From JANQPX01 sp050633905 (GTDB lineage: Bacteria > Pseudomonadota > Alphaproteobacteria > Geminicoccales > Geminicoccaceae): a stretch of 64,000 nucleotides of DNA. A model generated the notes under the pieces. The model made no database searches. It was not told the origin of the DNA and saw only the letters and a list, made by a program, of their open reading frames with translations. Shown in pieces: positions 54,447 through 63,220 of the stretch. The stretch is from contig JBOEHJ010000082.1 in the NCBI GenBank assembly GCA_050633905.1, positions 27,674 through 91,673 of the forward strand, written 5' to 3'. The first letter of the stretch is position 1. Every line of letters begins with the position of its first letter. Position numbers and translations under genes: made by a program.

Positions 54447-55459
54447 TGAGTAAGAGCAATGTCATGCAGGCCGTCCTACCGAACGGCGTTGGCGGCCCAG
54501 AGGTCTTGCGCCTGGGCGATACGAACATCCCTGAGCCGGGCGATGAGGATGTCTTGATCAAGATCGCCGCAACCGCGGTCAATCGCGCTGATATTCTTCA
54601 GCGCGAAGGCAATTATCCAGCCCCTCCGGGCGATAGCGAGATCATGGGACTGGAGGCGTCCGGAACGATCATCGCGCGGGGTAATTCGGTGGAAGGATGG
54701 AAGGTCGGCGATCGGGTCATGACCCTGCTTGGCGGGGGCGGTTATGCCGAATATGCCAAGGCACCGGCCGGCACGCTGATGGCGATACCGGATGGGCTGG
54801 ACATGGCGCAAGCCGCGGCGATTCCCGAAGTCTTCTTGACGGCCTATCTCAATATCTTCAGGGAAGCAGCTCTGAAGCCATCGGAAACACTGCTCATGCA
54901 TGGCGGTGCTTCGGGTGTTGGGACAGCCGCCATTCAGCTCGCCAAGGTCCTCGGTCCCTCACGCGTGATTGTCACGGTCGGCAATGAGGACAAGGCGGAG
55001 GCATGCCGAGCTTTGGGCGCTGATCACGCGATCCTCTATAAGCAACAGGACTTTGCCGAACAGGTCCTAACCCTGACAGAGAAGCGTGGTGCCGACGTCA
55101 TTCTCGATCATATCGGCGGCGGTTACTTCAAAAAGAATACAGCTTGCCTGGCGATCTATGGCCGCCTCGTGATTATCGGGCTTCTGGGTGGTGCGAAAGC
55201 CGAGCTGAACATTGGTAGGATGATGGTCAAGCGCCAGCGCGTGATCGGTTCGGTTCTTCGTGCCCGCTCGGTTGCCGAAAAGATCGCGCTGACGAATGCC
55301 TTCAGCGAGGCCGCACTCGGTCATTTCAAGACCAGAGAACTCAAACCGGTGATCCATGAGATCATGCCGCTTGCCGATATCGCCAAAGCCCATGAGATGA
55401 TGGAGGCTAATGCCAATACGGGCAAAATCATCCTCCAGGTCGATCCCGCGCAATCTTGA
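54446..55459 (+). CDS. NAD(P)H quinone oxidoreductase (PIG3/QOR-like)
   Basis: 337 residues of the zinc-free medium-chain dehydrogenase family. AVNRADILQREGNYPAPPG and IMGLEASGTI are typical of PIG3-type quinone oxidoreductases. The cofactor domain has LLMHGGASGVGTAAIQLAK. Reduces quinones or other enones with NADPH. The ATG overlaps the MATE stop by one base (TAATG). It is the fifth gene of the hpn-led run. Confidence 0.88.
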   Translation: MSKSNVMQAVLPNGVGGPEVLRLGDTNIPEPGDEDVLIKIAATAVNRADILQREGNYPAPPGDSEIMGLEASGTIIARGNSVEGWKVGDRVMTLLGGGGYAEYAKAPAGTLMAIPDGLDMAQAAAIPEVFLTAYLNIFREAALKPSETLLMHGGASGVGTAAIQLAKVLGPSRVIVTVGNEDKAEACRALGADHAILYKQQDFAEQVLTLTEKRGADVILDHIGGGYFKKNTACLAIYGRLVIIGLLGGAKAELNIGRMMVKRQRVIGSVLRARSVAEKIALTNAFSEAALGHFKTRELKPVIHEIMPLADIAKAHEMMEANANTGKIILQVDPAQS

Positions 55460-55513
55460 TAGATCGTCACCGCCGGCCTTGGCATCCTATCTGTTCATTT
55501 CTAGGTTAGTAGG

Positions 55514-55559
55514 GAGAGGCTAGCAGACCGCCTCTCTAAGATGCCTTCTGGCGGAGAGG
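55514..55559 (+). promoter_or_regulatory. Possible switchable leader controlling the class II aldolase ribosome site
   Basis: Three segments can pair in two exclusive ways. GAGAGGC (55514-55520) pairs with GCCTCTC (55530-55536), leaving the Shine-Dalgarno GGAGAGG (55553-55559) free. Alternatively CCTCTC (55531-55536) pairs with GAGAGG (55554-55559), hiding it. The ATG follows at 55568. This is seen by eye only; the stems are short and no known riboswitch is recognised. Confidence 0.35.
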
Positions 55560-55567
55560 TGATTTTC

Positions 55568-56320
55568 ATGGCGACTGTCGTTGATATCGAACGGGAAGAG
55601 CACTGGCAGGAGCGGGTTGACCTTACAGCCGCCTTTCGCTGGACTGTTCGTCTCAATATGCATGAGGGCGTGGCGAACCATTTCAGCCTCGCGGTTTCTG
55701 ATGATGGCAAGCAGTTCCTGATGAATCCGGACTGCCGCCATTTCAGCCGCATCAAAGCCTCGGAGCTTTTGCTCCTCGATGCCGATGATCCCGAAACCAT
55801 GAACCGCCCCGATGCGCCCGACGCTACGGCCTGGACAATTCATGGCCGGATGCATGCGAGACTCCCTCAGGCGCGCTGCGTTCTTCATGCTCACCCCAAA
55901 TACGCAACCGTACTCGCCTCGCTGAAGGACAGCACCCTCTACCCGATCGACCAGAACACTGCCCGCTTCTTTGAGAAGATCGCCCTCGATGACAGCTATA
56001 CCGGCCTCGCCCTTGGCGAGGAAGAAGGAGACCGACTTGCCGCGAAGCTTGGCAACAAATCCATTCTCATGATGGGCAATCACGGGGTGATGGTGGTTGG
56101 CGAGACGGTCGCAAGGGCGTTTGACGAGCTGTATTATCTCGAACGCGCTGCTGAAACCATGGTCACCGCCTATATGACCGGACAACCGTTACGCATCCTC
56201 CCCGACGAGGTCGCTCGCCATACCGCCCAGCAATGGGCGGATTACCCCAACTTTGGCGACAAACATCTGGCTGAGCTGAAGCACATCCTCAACGACGAAG
56301 AACCGAACTACAAAACCTAG
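55568..56320 (+). CDS. Class II aldolase/adducin family protein
   Basis: 250 residues from ATG 55568, preceded by GGAGAGG. Zinc-dependent aldolase fold: NHFSLAVSDDGKQFLMNP near the N-terminus, RCVLHAHPKYATVLAS with the zinc-binding HxH, and ILMMGNHGVMVVGETVARAFDELYYLE with a further His. Family members include fuculose-phosphate aldolase, decarboxylases and uncharacterised proteins. The subgroup with IHGRMHARLPQ is usually uncharacterised in alphaproteobacteria. The stop codon TAG is the start of palindromic element copy D. Confidence 0.83.
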   Translation: MATVVDIEREEHWQERVDLTAAFRWTVRLNMHEGVANHFSLAVSDDGKQFLMNPDCRHFSRIKASELLLLDADDPETMNRPDAPDATAWTIHGRMHARLPQARCVLHAHPKYATVLASLKDSTLYPIDQNTARFFEKIALDDSYTGLALGEEEGDRLAAKLGNKSILMMGNHGVMVVGETVARAFDELYYLERAAETMVTAYMTGQPLRILPDEVARHTAQQWADYPNFGDKHLAELKHILNDEEPNYKT

Positions 56321-56340
56321 TGGCCTGGCCACATCATTTG
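56319..56340 (+). promoter_or_regulatory. Palindromic element copy D, overlapping a stop codon
   Basis: AGTGGCCTGGCCACATCATTTG; with the preceding T its first bases are the TAG stop of the aldolase gene (56318-56320). Core GTGGCC-T-GGCCAC (56320-56332) is a perfect palindrome. It precedes the TrmH-family gene by about 200 bases. Confidence 0.45.
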
Positions 56341-56543
56341 GTTTCGTCCGTTGGCGTCCAGATTGGCTGTATACGCCCAAGTTCTTGAAGGCCGGCTTGG
56401 GATCGTCCGTTGATGGTACACGGCTAAGGTTCATCGCTCAGGGCATCGACGGACGCTAAACACCAACCCTCATCGCCTCATCAAGCAAGTCGGGGATGCA
56501 ACGCCTCGTTGCCCTTTTGGTTCAAGCACGCTATGCACGGCTC

Positions 56544-57074
56544 ATGCGTGGCTATTTTGGTATTGGCGCTGAGGCCATCAGCAAGCCGATGAATCTTGGC
56601 AATCTGATCCGCTCGGCACATGCGTTCGGCGCGAGTTTCGCCTTTCTGGTCGATGCTCACTACACCGTTGCATCCGCTCGCTCCGACACATCCGGGGCGG
56701 AAAAGCAGCTTCCGGTCTATCGCTATGATCGACCGGACGAGCTTACTTTGCCAAAAACATGCTCACTCGTTGGGGTGGAGCTTTTGGATGAGGCAATCGA
56801 GCTTCCTAGCTTCCGTCACCCGCTCAATGCCGCCTATGTCTTTGGTCCGGAACGAAGCTCCCTCTCGCCTGAGATGGTGGCGCGCTGCGATCATGTCGTG
56901 AAGATCCCAACGCGTTTTTGCATCAATCTCGCCGTAGCGGGCGCCATCATCATGTATGATCGGACGATCTCGCTTGGGCGCTTCGCGCCACGCCCGGTCC
57001 GCTCGGGCGGACCGACGGAAGAGATCGAACAGCATATCCGCGGTGAAGTTCGCATCCGCAAACGGGAAACCTGA
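56544..57074 (+). CDS. TrmH/SpoU family RNA 2'-O-methyltransferase
   Basis: 176 residues if ATG 56544 is used, chosen because it is followed by the conserved RGYFGIGAEAISKPMNLGNLIRSAHAFGA; an upstream ATG at 56496 would add 16 residues. SPOUT-fold motifs: motif 1 N-x-G-N-x-x-R-S-A, motif 2 AYVFGPERSSLSPEMVARCD, motif 3 VKIPTRFCINLAVAGAIIMYDR. The knot-forming region is normal, with Cys-Ile-Asn-Leu-Ala in place of the common S-LN-S. Methylates a ribose in tRNA or rRNA; target not predictable. Convergent with the amidase gene, 7 bases apart. Confidence 0.83.
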   Translation: MRGYFGIGAEAISKPMNLGNLIRSAHAFGASFAFLVDAHYTVASARSDTSGAEKQLPVYRYDRPDELTLPKTCSLVGVELLDEAIELPSFRHPLNAAYVFGPERSSLSPEMVARCDHVVKIPTRFCINLAVAGAIIMYDRTISLGRFAPRPVRSGGPTEEIEQHIRGEVRIRKRET

Positions 57075-57081
57075 TCGATCA

Positions 57082-58512
57082 TCACCCCGCCCAAATTGGC
57101 GGATGACGATCCTGCCAGGGGGCCATCCGCTCCAGCTGTCCAGCCAACTGAAACAGGGTCGCTTCGTCACCATATCGACCGACGAACTGGACACCGATGG
57201 GGAGATTGTCGGCGTTCCAATGCAGCGGCACCGACATCGCAGGCTGCCCCGTCACATTAAACTGATAGGTAAAGGCGGCAAATCGCCAAAGGCGATCCGT
57301 GTAAGCCTCCAGATCATCCATCATCATATCGAGATGGCCGAGCGGTACAGGTGGTTTGGCAAGTGTCGGCGTCAGGAGAAGGTCGTAGTCCTCGAAGAAT
57401 TCACCGATTTGCCGGCAGGTTGCGTGAAGCCTATTTAGCAGCTGAACATAATCAGTGGCATTGAGCTCATCCGCCTGCGCCATCATCGCCCAGGTGATCC
57501 TTTCGAAGCCATCAGGATCGAGCGTTCGGTTCGCGGCGTGAGCACGTTGCCTGATATTGGCCGTGGCCCCGACTGAAAAGAGGCAGTGGTAATCTCGATC
57601 GAGCTGCTCGGCATCGAATTTGGGACTTGCTTCCTCGACATGATGGCCAAGGCTTTCGCAGAGCTTCGCGGCATTGGTCGCAGCATTGATGCAATCTTGA
57701 TCGACAGGAAAACCACTGAACGCCTCTGCAGTCATGGCAATCTTGAGTGGCCTTGGCTCTGTGCGGACATCATCCAAAAACGGTTGTTGCGACCGCGGTG
57801 CTATATAGGGATCGCCAGGTGCGGCTCCAGCACTGGCATCCAGGGCGGCAGCGCTGTCTCGAACGCTGCGCGAAAGCACATGCTCGACCGAGCAGCCTGC
57901 CAAGCTCTCGCCGAGATAGGGAGCCATGGTGTTTCGTGCCCGGGTGGTCTTCATGCCGAACAAGCCGCAACAGGATGCGGGGATGCGTATAGATCCGCCC
58001 CCGTCACTCGCATGGGCAAGAGGAACCAGGCCTGCCGCGACGGCGGCGGCCGAGCCACCACTGGAACCGCCGGGGCTGCGATCAATGTTCCAAGGATTGA
58101 GGGTTGGTCCGAAGAGAACCGGTTCGGTCGAGGCGTTGAGGCCGAATTCCGGTGTGTTGGTGCGTCCCAACGGTATCAGCCCGGATGCCTTGTAGCGTCG
58201 AACAAGCTCGCTATCGACGGGTGGACACACATCCCTGAAGAAGCGGGAGCCGGACGAGAAGGGCACGCCGCCGAGGGCACCGCCAAGATCTTTCAGGAGA
58301 AACGGGACACCTGCAAACGGCCCATCGCTTTGATGGTGCCTTGCGCTGTCCAGGGCCTGTTCATAGACCTTGGTAACAACGGCATTCAGGGTGTCATTAT
58401 GCTCTTCGATGCGCTCGATCGCCGCTTCGACCAAGTCGGTCGCGCTGATGTCACCCCGTCGCACAAGCTCGCCGAGTGCCAATCCATCATCAACTGTCGA
58501 AGACTTGGTCAT
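57082..58512 (-). CDS. Amidase (amidase signature family)
   Basis: 476 residues from ATG 58512 with GGAGG 5-6 bases upstream. Ser-cisSer-Lys hydrolase: the Lys is in GVPFLLKDLGGALGG, the glycine/serine-rich signature is RSPGGSSGGSAAAVAAGLVPLAHASDGGGSIRIPASCCGLFG, and FNVTGQPAMSVPLHWN is near the C-terminus. Substrate unknown; broad amide or nitrile-derived amide hydrolysis is usual. An amidase that serves tRNA (GatA) is unlikely as no gatB or gatC is adjacent. Confidence 0.88.
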   Translation of the reverse strand: MTKSSTVDDGLALGELVRRGDISATDLVEAAIERIEEHNDTLNAVVTKVYEQALDSARHHQSDGPFAGVPFLLKDLGGALGGVPFSSGSRFFRDVCPPVDSELVRRYKASGLIPLGRTNTPEFGLNASTEPVLFGPTLNPWNIDRSPGGSSGGSAAAVAAGLVPLAHASDGGGSIRIPASCCGLFGMKTTRARNTMAPYLGESLAGCSVEHVLSRSVRDSAAALDASAGAAPGDPYIAPRSQQPFLDDVRTEPRPLKIAMTAEAFSGFPVDQDCINAATNAAKLCESLGHHVEEASPKFDAEQLDRDYHCLFSVGATANIRQRAHAANRTLDPDGFERITWAMMAQADELNATDYVQLLNRLHATCRQIGEFFEDYDLLLTPTLAKPPVPLGHLDMMMDDLEAYTDRLWRFAAFTYQFNVTGQPAMSVPLHWNADNLPIGVQFVGRYGDEATLFQLAGQLERMAPWQDRHPPIWAG

Positions 58513-58710
58513 CTTAACCTCCAACAAATCTCGTTGTTATCAAGCTGACGTTATCAAGACGATCTGGGAAGGAAAGCACGCACGATCTGGTATATTCGCG
58601 GTGACCATTAGCCTCCCGATTGCCGAACCAATTTGAGTGATGATCGCTCAGACGCTCCTTCTCGTAAAGAAAACGATCGTCGATCATGGGTTGAAGGCCC
58701 CAAATATGTA

Positions 58711-58744
58711 GCAAGGCTTCCGACCAAGATGTCGAAAGCCTTGC
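58711..58744. terminator. Long hairpin between the DsbA-like and amidase genes
   Basis: GCAAGGCTTCCGAC (58711-58724) and GTCGAAAGCCTTGC (58731-58744) form a 14-bp stem with one mismatch and a 6-base loop. It is about 60 bases past the stop of the DsbA-like gene on the minus strand. No clear T-run follows on either strand, so it may be a terminator, a processing site or part of a small RNA. Confidence 0.55.
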
Positions 58745-58801
58745 CAACACTCTAATTCCCCAGAGAGAGACGACGCCTAGCGTAACAAGAAAAACAGGCT
58801 A

Positions 58802-59425
58802 TCAGGAACCGCCGAGAAGGGGATCGATGATCTCGGCAAAGGCGTCCACGCTCCGAGACCCCGGATAGGACTTGCCATCGATCACGAAGGTCGGCGTGGA
58901 TTGCACCTTGTGTTCGTTCTGGCCATCCAGCCTGGCCTGCAGAATGCCATTGACCATGGTTTCGTCAGCAAGACAGTCGTCCATCTGACTTTCGCTCATG
59001 CCACCAAGCTTGCCAAGCTGCTTCAAGGCCGTCCTATGATCGGGAGCTGTTGACCAGCTTTCCTGTGTCTGGAACAGAACGTCTATGAATCCGACATAGC
59101 GGTCGGGGCCGGAGCAATGAGCGATCACGGCGGCATCTACGGCACTTTCGTTCAGCGGAAAATCGCGAAACACCATGCGAACCTTGCCGGTGTCGATGTA
59201 ACGCTCTTTTAGACCGGGTAGGATGTCCTTGTGAAAACTGGCGCAATGAGGGCAGGACAGCGAGGAATATTCGATGATGGTCACCGGAGCGTCAAGGTCG
59301 CCAAGCGAGCGCTCCCCAATCTCTGCAGCCGAGCTCTCACCAAGTACGAGGGGAAGCGAGATCAGCACCCAGAGCCCCAAAACCGCGACCAAACTCCCGG
59401 TCAGCTGAAACATTACTTTCTTCAC
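58802..59425 (-). CDS. DsbA family thiol-disulfide protein
   Basis: 207 residues from GTG 59425 with GGGAGAG upstream. The first residues (MKKVMFQLTGSLVAVLGLWVL) are a signal peptide or anchor. The thioredoxin-fold active site is SLSCPHCASFH with CPHC, as in DsbA. The cis-Pro loop is QSTPTFVIDGKSYPG. MVFRDFPLNESAVDAAVIAHC is typical of the DSBA-like group with a helical insert. Would form or isomerise disulfides in the periplasm. Monocistronic. Confidence 0.88.
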   Translation of the reverse strand: MKKVMFQLTGSLVAVLGLWVLISLPLVLGESSAAEIGERSLGDLDAPVTIIEYSSLSCPHCASFHKDILPGLKERYIDTGKVRMVFRDFPLNESAVDAAVIAHCSGPDRYVGFIDVLFQTQESWSTAPDHRTALKQLGKLGGMSESQMDDCLADETMVNGILQARLDGQNEHKVQSTPTFVIDGKSYPGSRSVDAFAEIIDPLLGGS

Positions 59426-59661
59426 GCTTTCTCTCCCATGCTCTGACGATGCCACAATTCGCCTAATACTGCGGCGTCTTCATATAGCGAGACGGCAGCT
59501 TCGACAACCACCGAGAACCCTAGTTCGGTATGGGTTAACAAGAGCTGAACACACTTTCCATCTATCCGATGAGCTTAGACCCCTGATGTTCAGCTAGGAT
59601 TAAGCAGGCAGACGATCCGGACTTGAGCTTCACAATGGCGTGTTGAGTTTCGAAACCTCGG

Positions 59662-60318
59662 TCAAAGCGTTATATCAAGGCCCCGCTCAGTGACGCTGTC
59701 TTGATGGGAAGCTGACGTCTGACTACCGAAGGCGTAAGCTTGGCGGGCGGTTGCCAGATCTTGGGCAGATGGGTTGGTTGCAGCATTGGCCGCGGCCGCC
59801 ATACGCCCACTCAGGCGCTTGGCCTCTTCAGGATCGCCAGAAAAGGTCTGCGCCCGAATACTGACCGATCCGCCGACGGCGTATTGTCGGCCATCCGGGC
59901 CTTGCTGATAGCTGTAGGTGATCGGTCCGGCAAGATCGCCGGCGACGGCTGCATGGGCCTTTTCCTCCTGTCGGACTTGCTGATCCCGCTGCTGCAGGTT
60001 GGCGACATCGGCGCGTTCGGCCGCGCTGAGCTGGTCGGCCAGCTTTGCGGCAACTGGCCCGGCTGAAGAGGGAGCAGATGATTGACCAGAGCTTCCGCCA
60101 TTGCCCGCTGCTACGCCTGCAGGCCTTCGTCCAGCAGCAGCCGTAGGCGCACTGGATTCCGAGGCCTCCGGCTTTTCCGCCTTGATCCTGACTGCAACTA
60201 GCTGCCGGCCGCCTTCGGCTTCACCGAGTGGGCGTGCATCGACGACAACGCCAGTGCGTCCGTGGCTTGGTAACGTGCTGACGGATCCAATAGGAGGCAG
60301 CATCGTGTTTGATCTCAA
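59662..60318 (-). CDS. SprA-like putative metalloprotease-family protein with altered HExxH
   Basis: 218 residues. The conserved half runs from about residue 90: LSAAERADVANLQQRDQQVRQEEKAHAAVAG, then ITYSYQQGPDGRQYAVGGSVSI. The pattern RD-x-EVRxHExAH...YxYxxGPDGxxYAVGGxV belongs to a family annotated as putative metalloprotease, SprA-related. Here the first histidine of HExxH is Glu (EEKAH), so zinc proteolysis is doubtful. The N-terminal 85 residues are low-complexity. Divergent from the ABC transporter operon. Confidence 0.78.
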   Translation of the reverse strand: MRSNTMLPPIGSVSTLPSHGRTGVVVDARPLGEAEGGRQLVAVRIKAEKPEASESSAPTAAAGRRPAGVAAGNGGSSGQSSAPSSAGPVAAKLADQLSAAERADVANLQQRDQQVRQEEKAHAAVAGDLAGPITYSYQQGPDGRQYAVGGSVSIRAQTFSGDPEEAKRLSGRMAAAANAATNPSAQDLATARQAYAFGSQTSASHQDSVTERGLDITL

Positions 60319-60539
60319 TACATCATGATCGCCAAAGTCTAGAGCTGATGTCTTTCGAAATGGTTAACCCACGGCTTTTTTGTAGGTCGCGCCTCCTTCG
60401 GCGATTTTATGCGGCATCGATCTTGCTCAGCAAATCAATGTCAACGTGCATGATCAACGTGCAGGACACTCTTTCCAATCTGGCCATGGTCGTGAATAGT
60501 GATCATTGGCTTCAGGGGTCAACAAAAAGGAGGCATCTC

Positions 60540-62129
60540 ATGCCGACAATGAAAAGCGCCGTCGTCGCGTTTGCGGCAATAACCTTTATCAGTGCTGCGG
60601 CGGACGCGAAAACATTTCGATATTCCACGACAGGCGATATTTTGGGCCTCGACCCTCATATGAATAATGAGGGACCGACCAATACCATGAAAGGCAATGT
60701 GTTTGGTCGCCTCATTCATCGTCTACCAGATCTCTCGCTCGAACCGGATCTCGCCACGGAATGGGAACGCATCGACGAGACGACTTGGCGGTTCAAGCTC
60801 CGCGAAGGGGTAAGCTTCCATAACGGCAACCCCTTTAACGCCGATGACGTGGTCTATTCCTTCAAACGTCAGGCGCAGGAAACCTCAGATATGGGCTTTG
60901 CCCTCTCCTCGATCGAGGAGGTGAATAAAGTCGACGATTTCACTGTAGAAATCATCACCAAGGGGCCAGACCCGATCCTTCTCCTGAACATGCCGAATTT
61001 CTATATCGTCGATCAGGAATATATGGAGGAGAATGACAGCTTCGAAGTCGTTCAGGCTGCCGGCAAGATCAATTTTGCCAACACCAATGCCAACGGCACC
61101 GGCCCCTTTAAGGTGGTTGAGTGGGTCCAGGACAACAAGGTGGTGCTGGAGCCGTTCGAGGGCTGGTGGAACCAGGAAAACCGTACCGACAATCTCACTC
61201 GCGCCGAATTCACGCCGATTGGCAATGATGCGACGCGCGTTGCAGCCCTGCTCTCTGGTGAGCTCGATCTGATCTACCCGGTACCGCTGCAGGACGTAGA
61301 TCGTTTGAGCGGAGATGCCAATGTGGATGTGCTCCAGGGACCGGAATTGCGCACTATTTTTCTTGGCTTCGATCAGCATCGAGATGAATTGCTGGATATG
61401 CCAGGTTCCGGCAAGAACCCCTTCAAGGATGTGAAGGTCCGAAAAGCCTTTGCACATGCCATTGACACAGCTGCGATCCAGCGAGTTGTGATGCGAGGGG
61501 CTTCGACCCCAACTGGGCTGATGGTGGCTCCTGGGATCAATGGCTTCCAAGAGGATATGAATACGCCATATCCCTATGATCCGGAGCAGGCCAAGACGTT
61601 GCTAACGGAGGCTGGCTACGCCGACGGCTTTAGTGTCACCCTCGATTGCCCCAATGATCGATACGTCAATGACGAGGCGATCTGCACCGCGGTTATTCCG
61701 ATGCTGCAACGGGTTGGTATCGATGTCTCGCTCAACGCCCAAACCAAGTCGCTCCACTTCAACAAGATCGGTGAAGCCGAGGGCAACAATACCAGCTTTT
61801 TCATGCTCGGTTGGACGCCTGGCTCTTTCGATGCTCTTAATCCACTGCACAATCTGATGACGATGGACGGTGATGGACAAGGCGCTTGGAACAGCGGTCG
61901 TTACCAAAATGCGGAGATTGAGGATTTGGCCGACAAGATTGCGGTCACAGTGGATGAGGCCGAGCGCAACGAGCTGATCCGGCAGGCATTCCAGATTCAC
62001 TATGAAGATGTCGGCCATCTGCCGCTGCATCAACAGGCGCTTGCCTGGGGCGTGCGCACCGAAACCGTGGAAAGTGTTACTCAACGGCCCAACAACGACG
62101 TTGATCTGCGCACCGTGGTGATGAAGTAG
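60540..62129 (+). CDS. ABC transporter substrate-binding protein, peptide/nickel (DppA) family
   Basis: 529 residues from ATG 60540, which has an ideal AAGGAGG seven bases upstream. Signal peptide residues 1-21 (KSAVVAFAAITFISAAADA). SBP family 5 features: FRYSTTGDILGLDPHM, RLIHRLPDLSLEPDLATEW, WRFKLREGVSFHNGNPFNADDVVYSFKR (the family signature), and KVRKAFAHAIDTAAIQ. Binds a peptide or similar small solute in the periplasm. First gene of an ABC operon; a hairpin separates it from the permease gene. Confidence 0.93.
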   Translation: MPTMKSAVVAFAAITFISAAADAKTFRYSTTGDILGLDPHMNNEGPTNTMKGNVFGRLIHRLPDLSLEPDLATEWERIDETTWRFKLREGVSFHNGNPFNADDVVYSFKRQAQETSDMGFALSSIEEVNKVDDFTVEIITKGPDPILLLNMPNFYIVDQEYMEENDSFEVVQAAGKINFANTNANGTGPFKVVEWVQDNKVVLEPFEGWWNQENRTDNLTRAEFTPIGNDATRVAALLSGELDLIYPVPLQDVDRLSGDANVDVLQGPELRTIFLGFDQHRDELLDMPGSGKNPFKDVKVRKAFAHAIDTAAIQRVVMRGASTPTGLMVAPGINGFQEDMNTPYPYDPEQAKTLLTEAGYADGFSVTLDCPNDRYVNDEAICTAVIPMLQRVGIDVSLNAQTKSLHFNKIGEAEGNNTSFFMLGWTPGSFDALNPLHNLMTMDGDGQGAWNSGRYQNAEIEDLADKIAVTVDEAERNELIRQAFQIHYEDVGHLPLHQQALAWGVRTETVESVTQRPNNDVDLRTVVMK

Positions 62130-62141
62130 CCATGGCGTTTG

Positions 62142-62172
62142 GTCCGGGCGGGCGGTCGCCGAACGCCCGGAC
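62142..62172 (+). terminator. Intercistronic hairpin after the ABC binding-protein gene
   Basis: GTCCGGGCG (62142-62150) pairs perfectly with CGCCCGGAC (62164-62172), and the loop itself contains GGCG-gt-CGCC. It begins 12 bases after the binding-protein stop. Likely an attenuator or mRNA stabiliser that lowers permease relative to binding protein, as for the TRAP operon hairpin. Confidence 0.7.
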
Positions 62173-62199
62173 TAACGTTCCCCTCATGCCGGTGGCATC

Positions 62200-63183
62200 A
62201 TGATTGCCTTTATCATCCAGCGCCTGTTCCAGGCCTTTTTGGTCATGCTCGTGGTCGGCCTGATTTCGTTTTCGCTGTTTCAGTTCGTTGGTGATCCGGT
62301 CAACAACATGCTGGGCGTTGAGGCGACGATCGAGCAGCGCGAAGCTCTGCGCGAGCGGCTTGGCCTCAACGATCCGATCCCCGTACAATTCGCGACTTGG
62401 GTGGGCAACGCGGCACAAGGCGAGTTTGGCAGGTCCTACCGCATGGGCAAGCCGGTCGCCGATCTGATCGCTGAGCGCCTGCCGGCCACCCTGGAGCTGG
62501 TCGCTCTTTCCGCGCTCATCGCGCTCATCGTCGGTGTACCGATGGGCGTCTATACGGGGCTACATCGGGAGAGTTGGCTCTCCAAGGTTTTTCTCGCCGT
62601 CTCGCTGATTGGTATCTCCATCCCCACCTTCCTGATCGGTATTCTGCTGATCCTGGTTTTCGGCGTCTGGCTAGGCTGGCTGCCGACCTTCGGGAGACAA
62701 GGGCTGGTGGATCTAGGCTTCTGGCAGACCAGCTTTCTTACAGCCAAGGGCTGGAGCCATATCATCATGCCGGCGATCACGCTGGCGCTCTTCCAGCTCA
62801 CCCTGATCATGCGCCTTGTGCGCGCGGAGATGCTGGAGGTTCTGCGCACTGACTACATCAAATTCGCCCGCGCTCGCGGTCTCGCTAATCGCGCCATCAA
62901 TTTCGGCCATGCGCTCAAAAATACGCTAGTCCCGGTGATCACCATCACTGGTCTGCAGATCGGGTCCCTACTGGCGTTTTCGATCATCACCGAGACCGTG
63001 TTTCAATGGCCAGGCATGGGGCTCTTGATCATCCAGGCAATCTCGTTTGTCGATATCCCGATCATGTCCAGCTATCTGGTGCTGATCGCGGTCTTCTTCG
63101 TGGCGATCAATCTCATCGTCGATCTCCTCTACTATGCCGTCGATCCCCGCCTCCGGATCGAACGGGCATCGTCGACGTCATGA
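62200..63183 (+). CDS. ABC transporter permease, DppB type
   Basis: 327 residues with six hydrophobic segments. N-terminal IIQRLFQAFLVMLVVGLISFSLF, then REALRERLGLNDPIPVQFATW, both typical of DppB. The cytoplasmic coupling loop is LRTDYIKFARARGLANRAINFGHALKNTLVPVI (EAA-type motif). Forms the membrane channel together with the DppC-type permease downstream. Confidence 0.93.
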   Translation: MIAFIIQRLFQAFLVMLVVGLISFSLFQFVGDPVNNMLGVEATIEQREALRERLGLNDPIPVQFATWVGNAAQGEFGRSYRMGKPVADLIAERLPATLELVALSALIALIVGVPMGVYTGLHRESWLSKVFLAVSLIGISIPTFLIGILLILVFGVWLGWLPTFGRQGLVDLGFWQTSFLTAKGWSHIIMPAITLALFQLTLIMRLVRAEMLEVLRTDYIKFARARGLANRAINFGHALKNTLVPVITITGLQIGSLLAFSIITETVFQWPGMGLLIIQAISFVDIPIMSSYLVLIAVFFVAINLIVDLLYYAVDPRLRIERASSTS

Positions 63184-63220
63184 GTGACAAAGAGAACAAC
63201 GCCTCAGAGGAATGGCTGTA

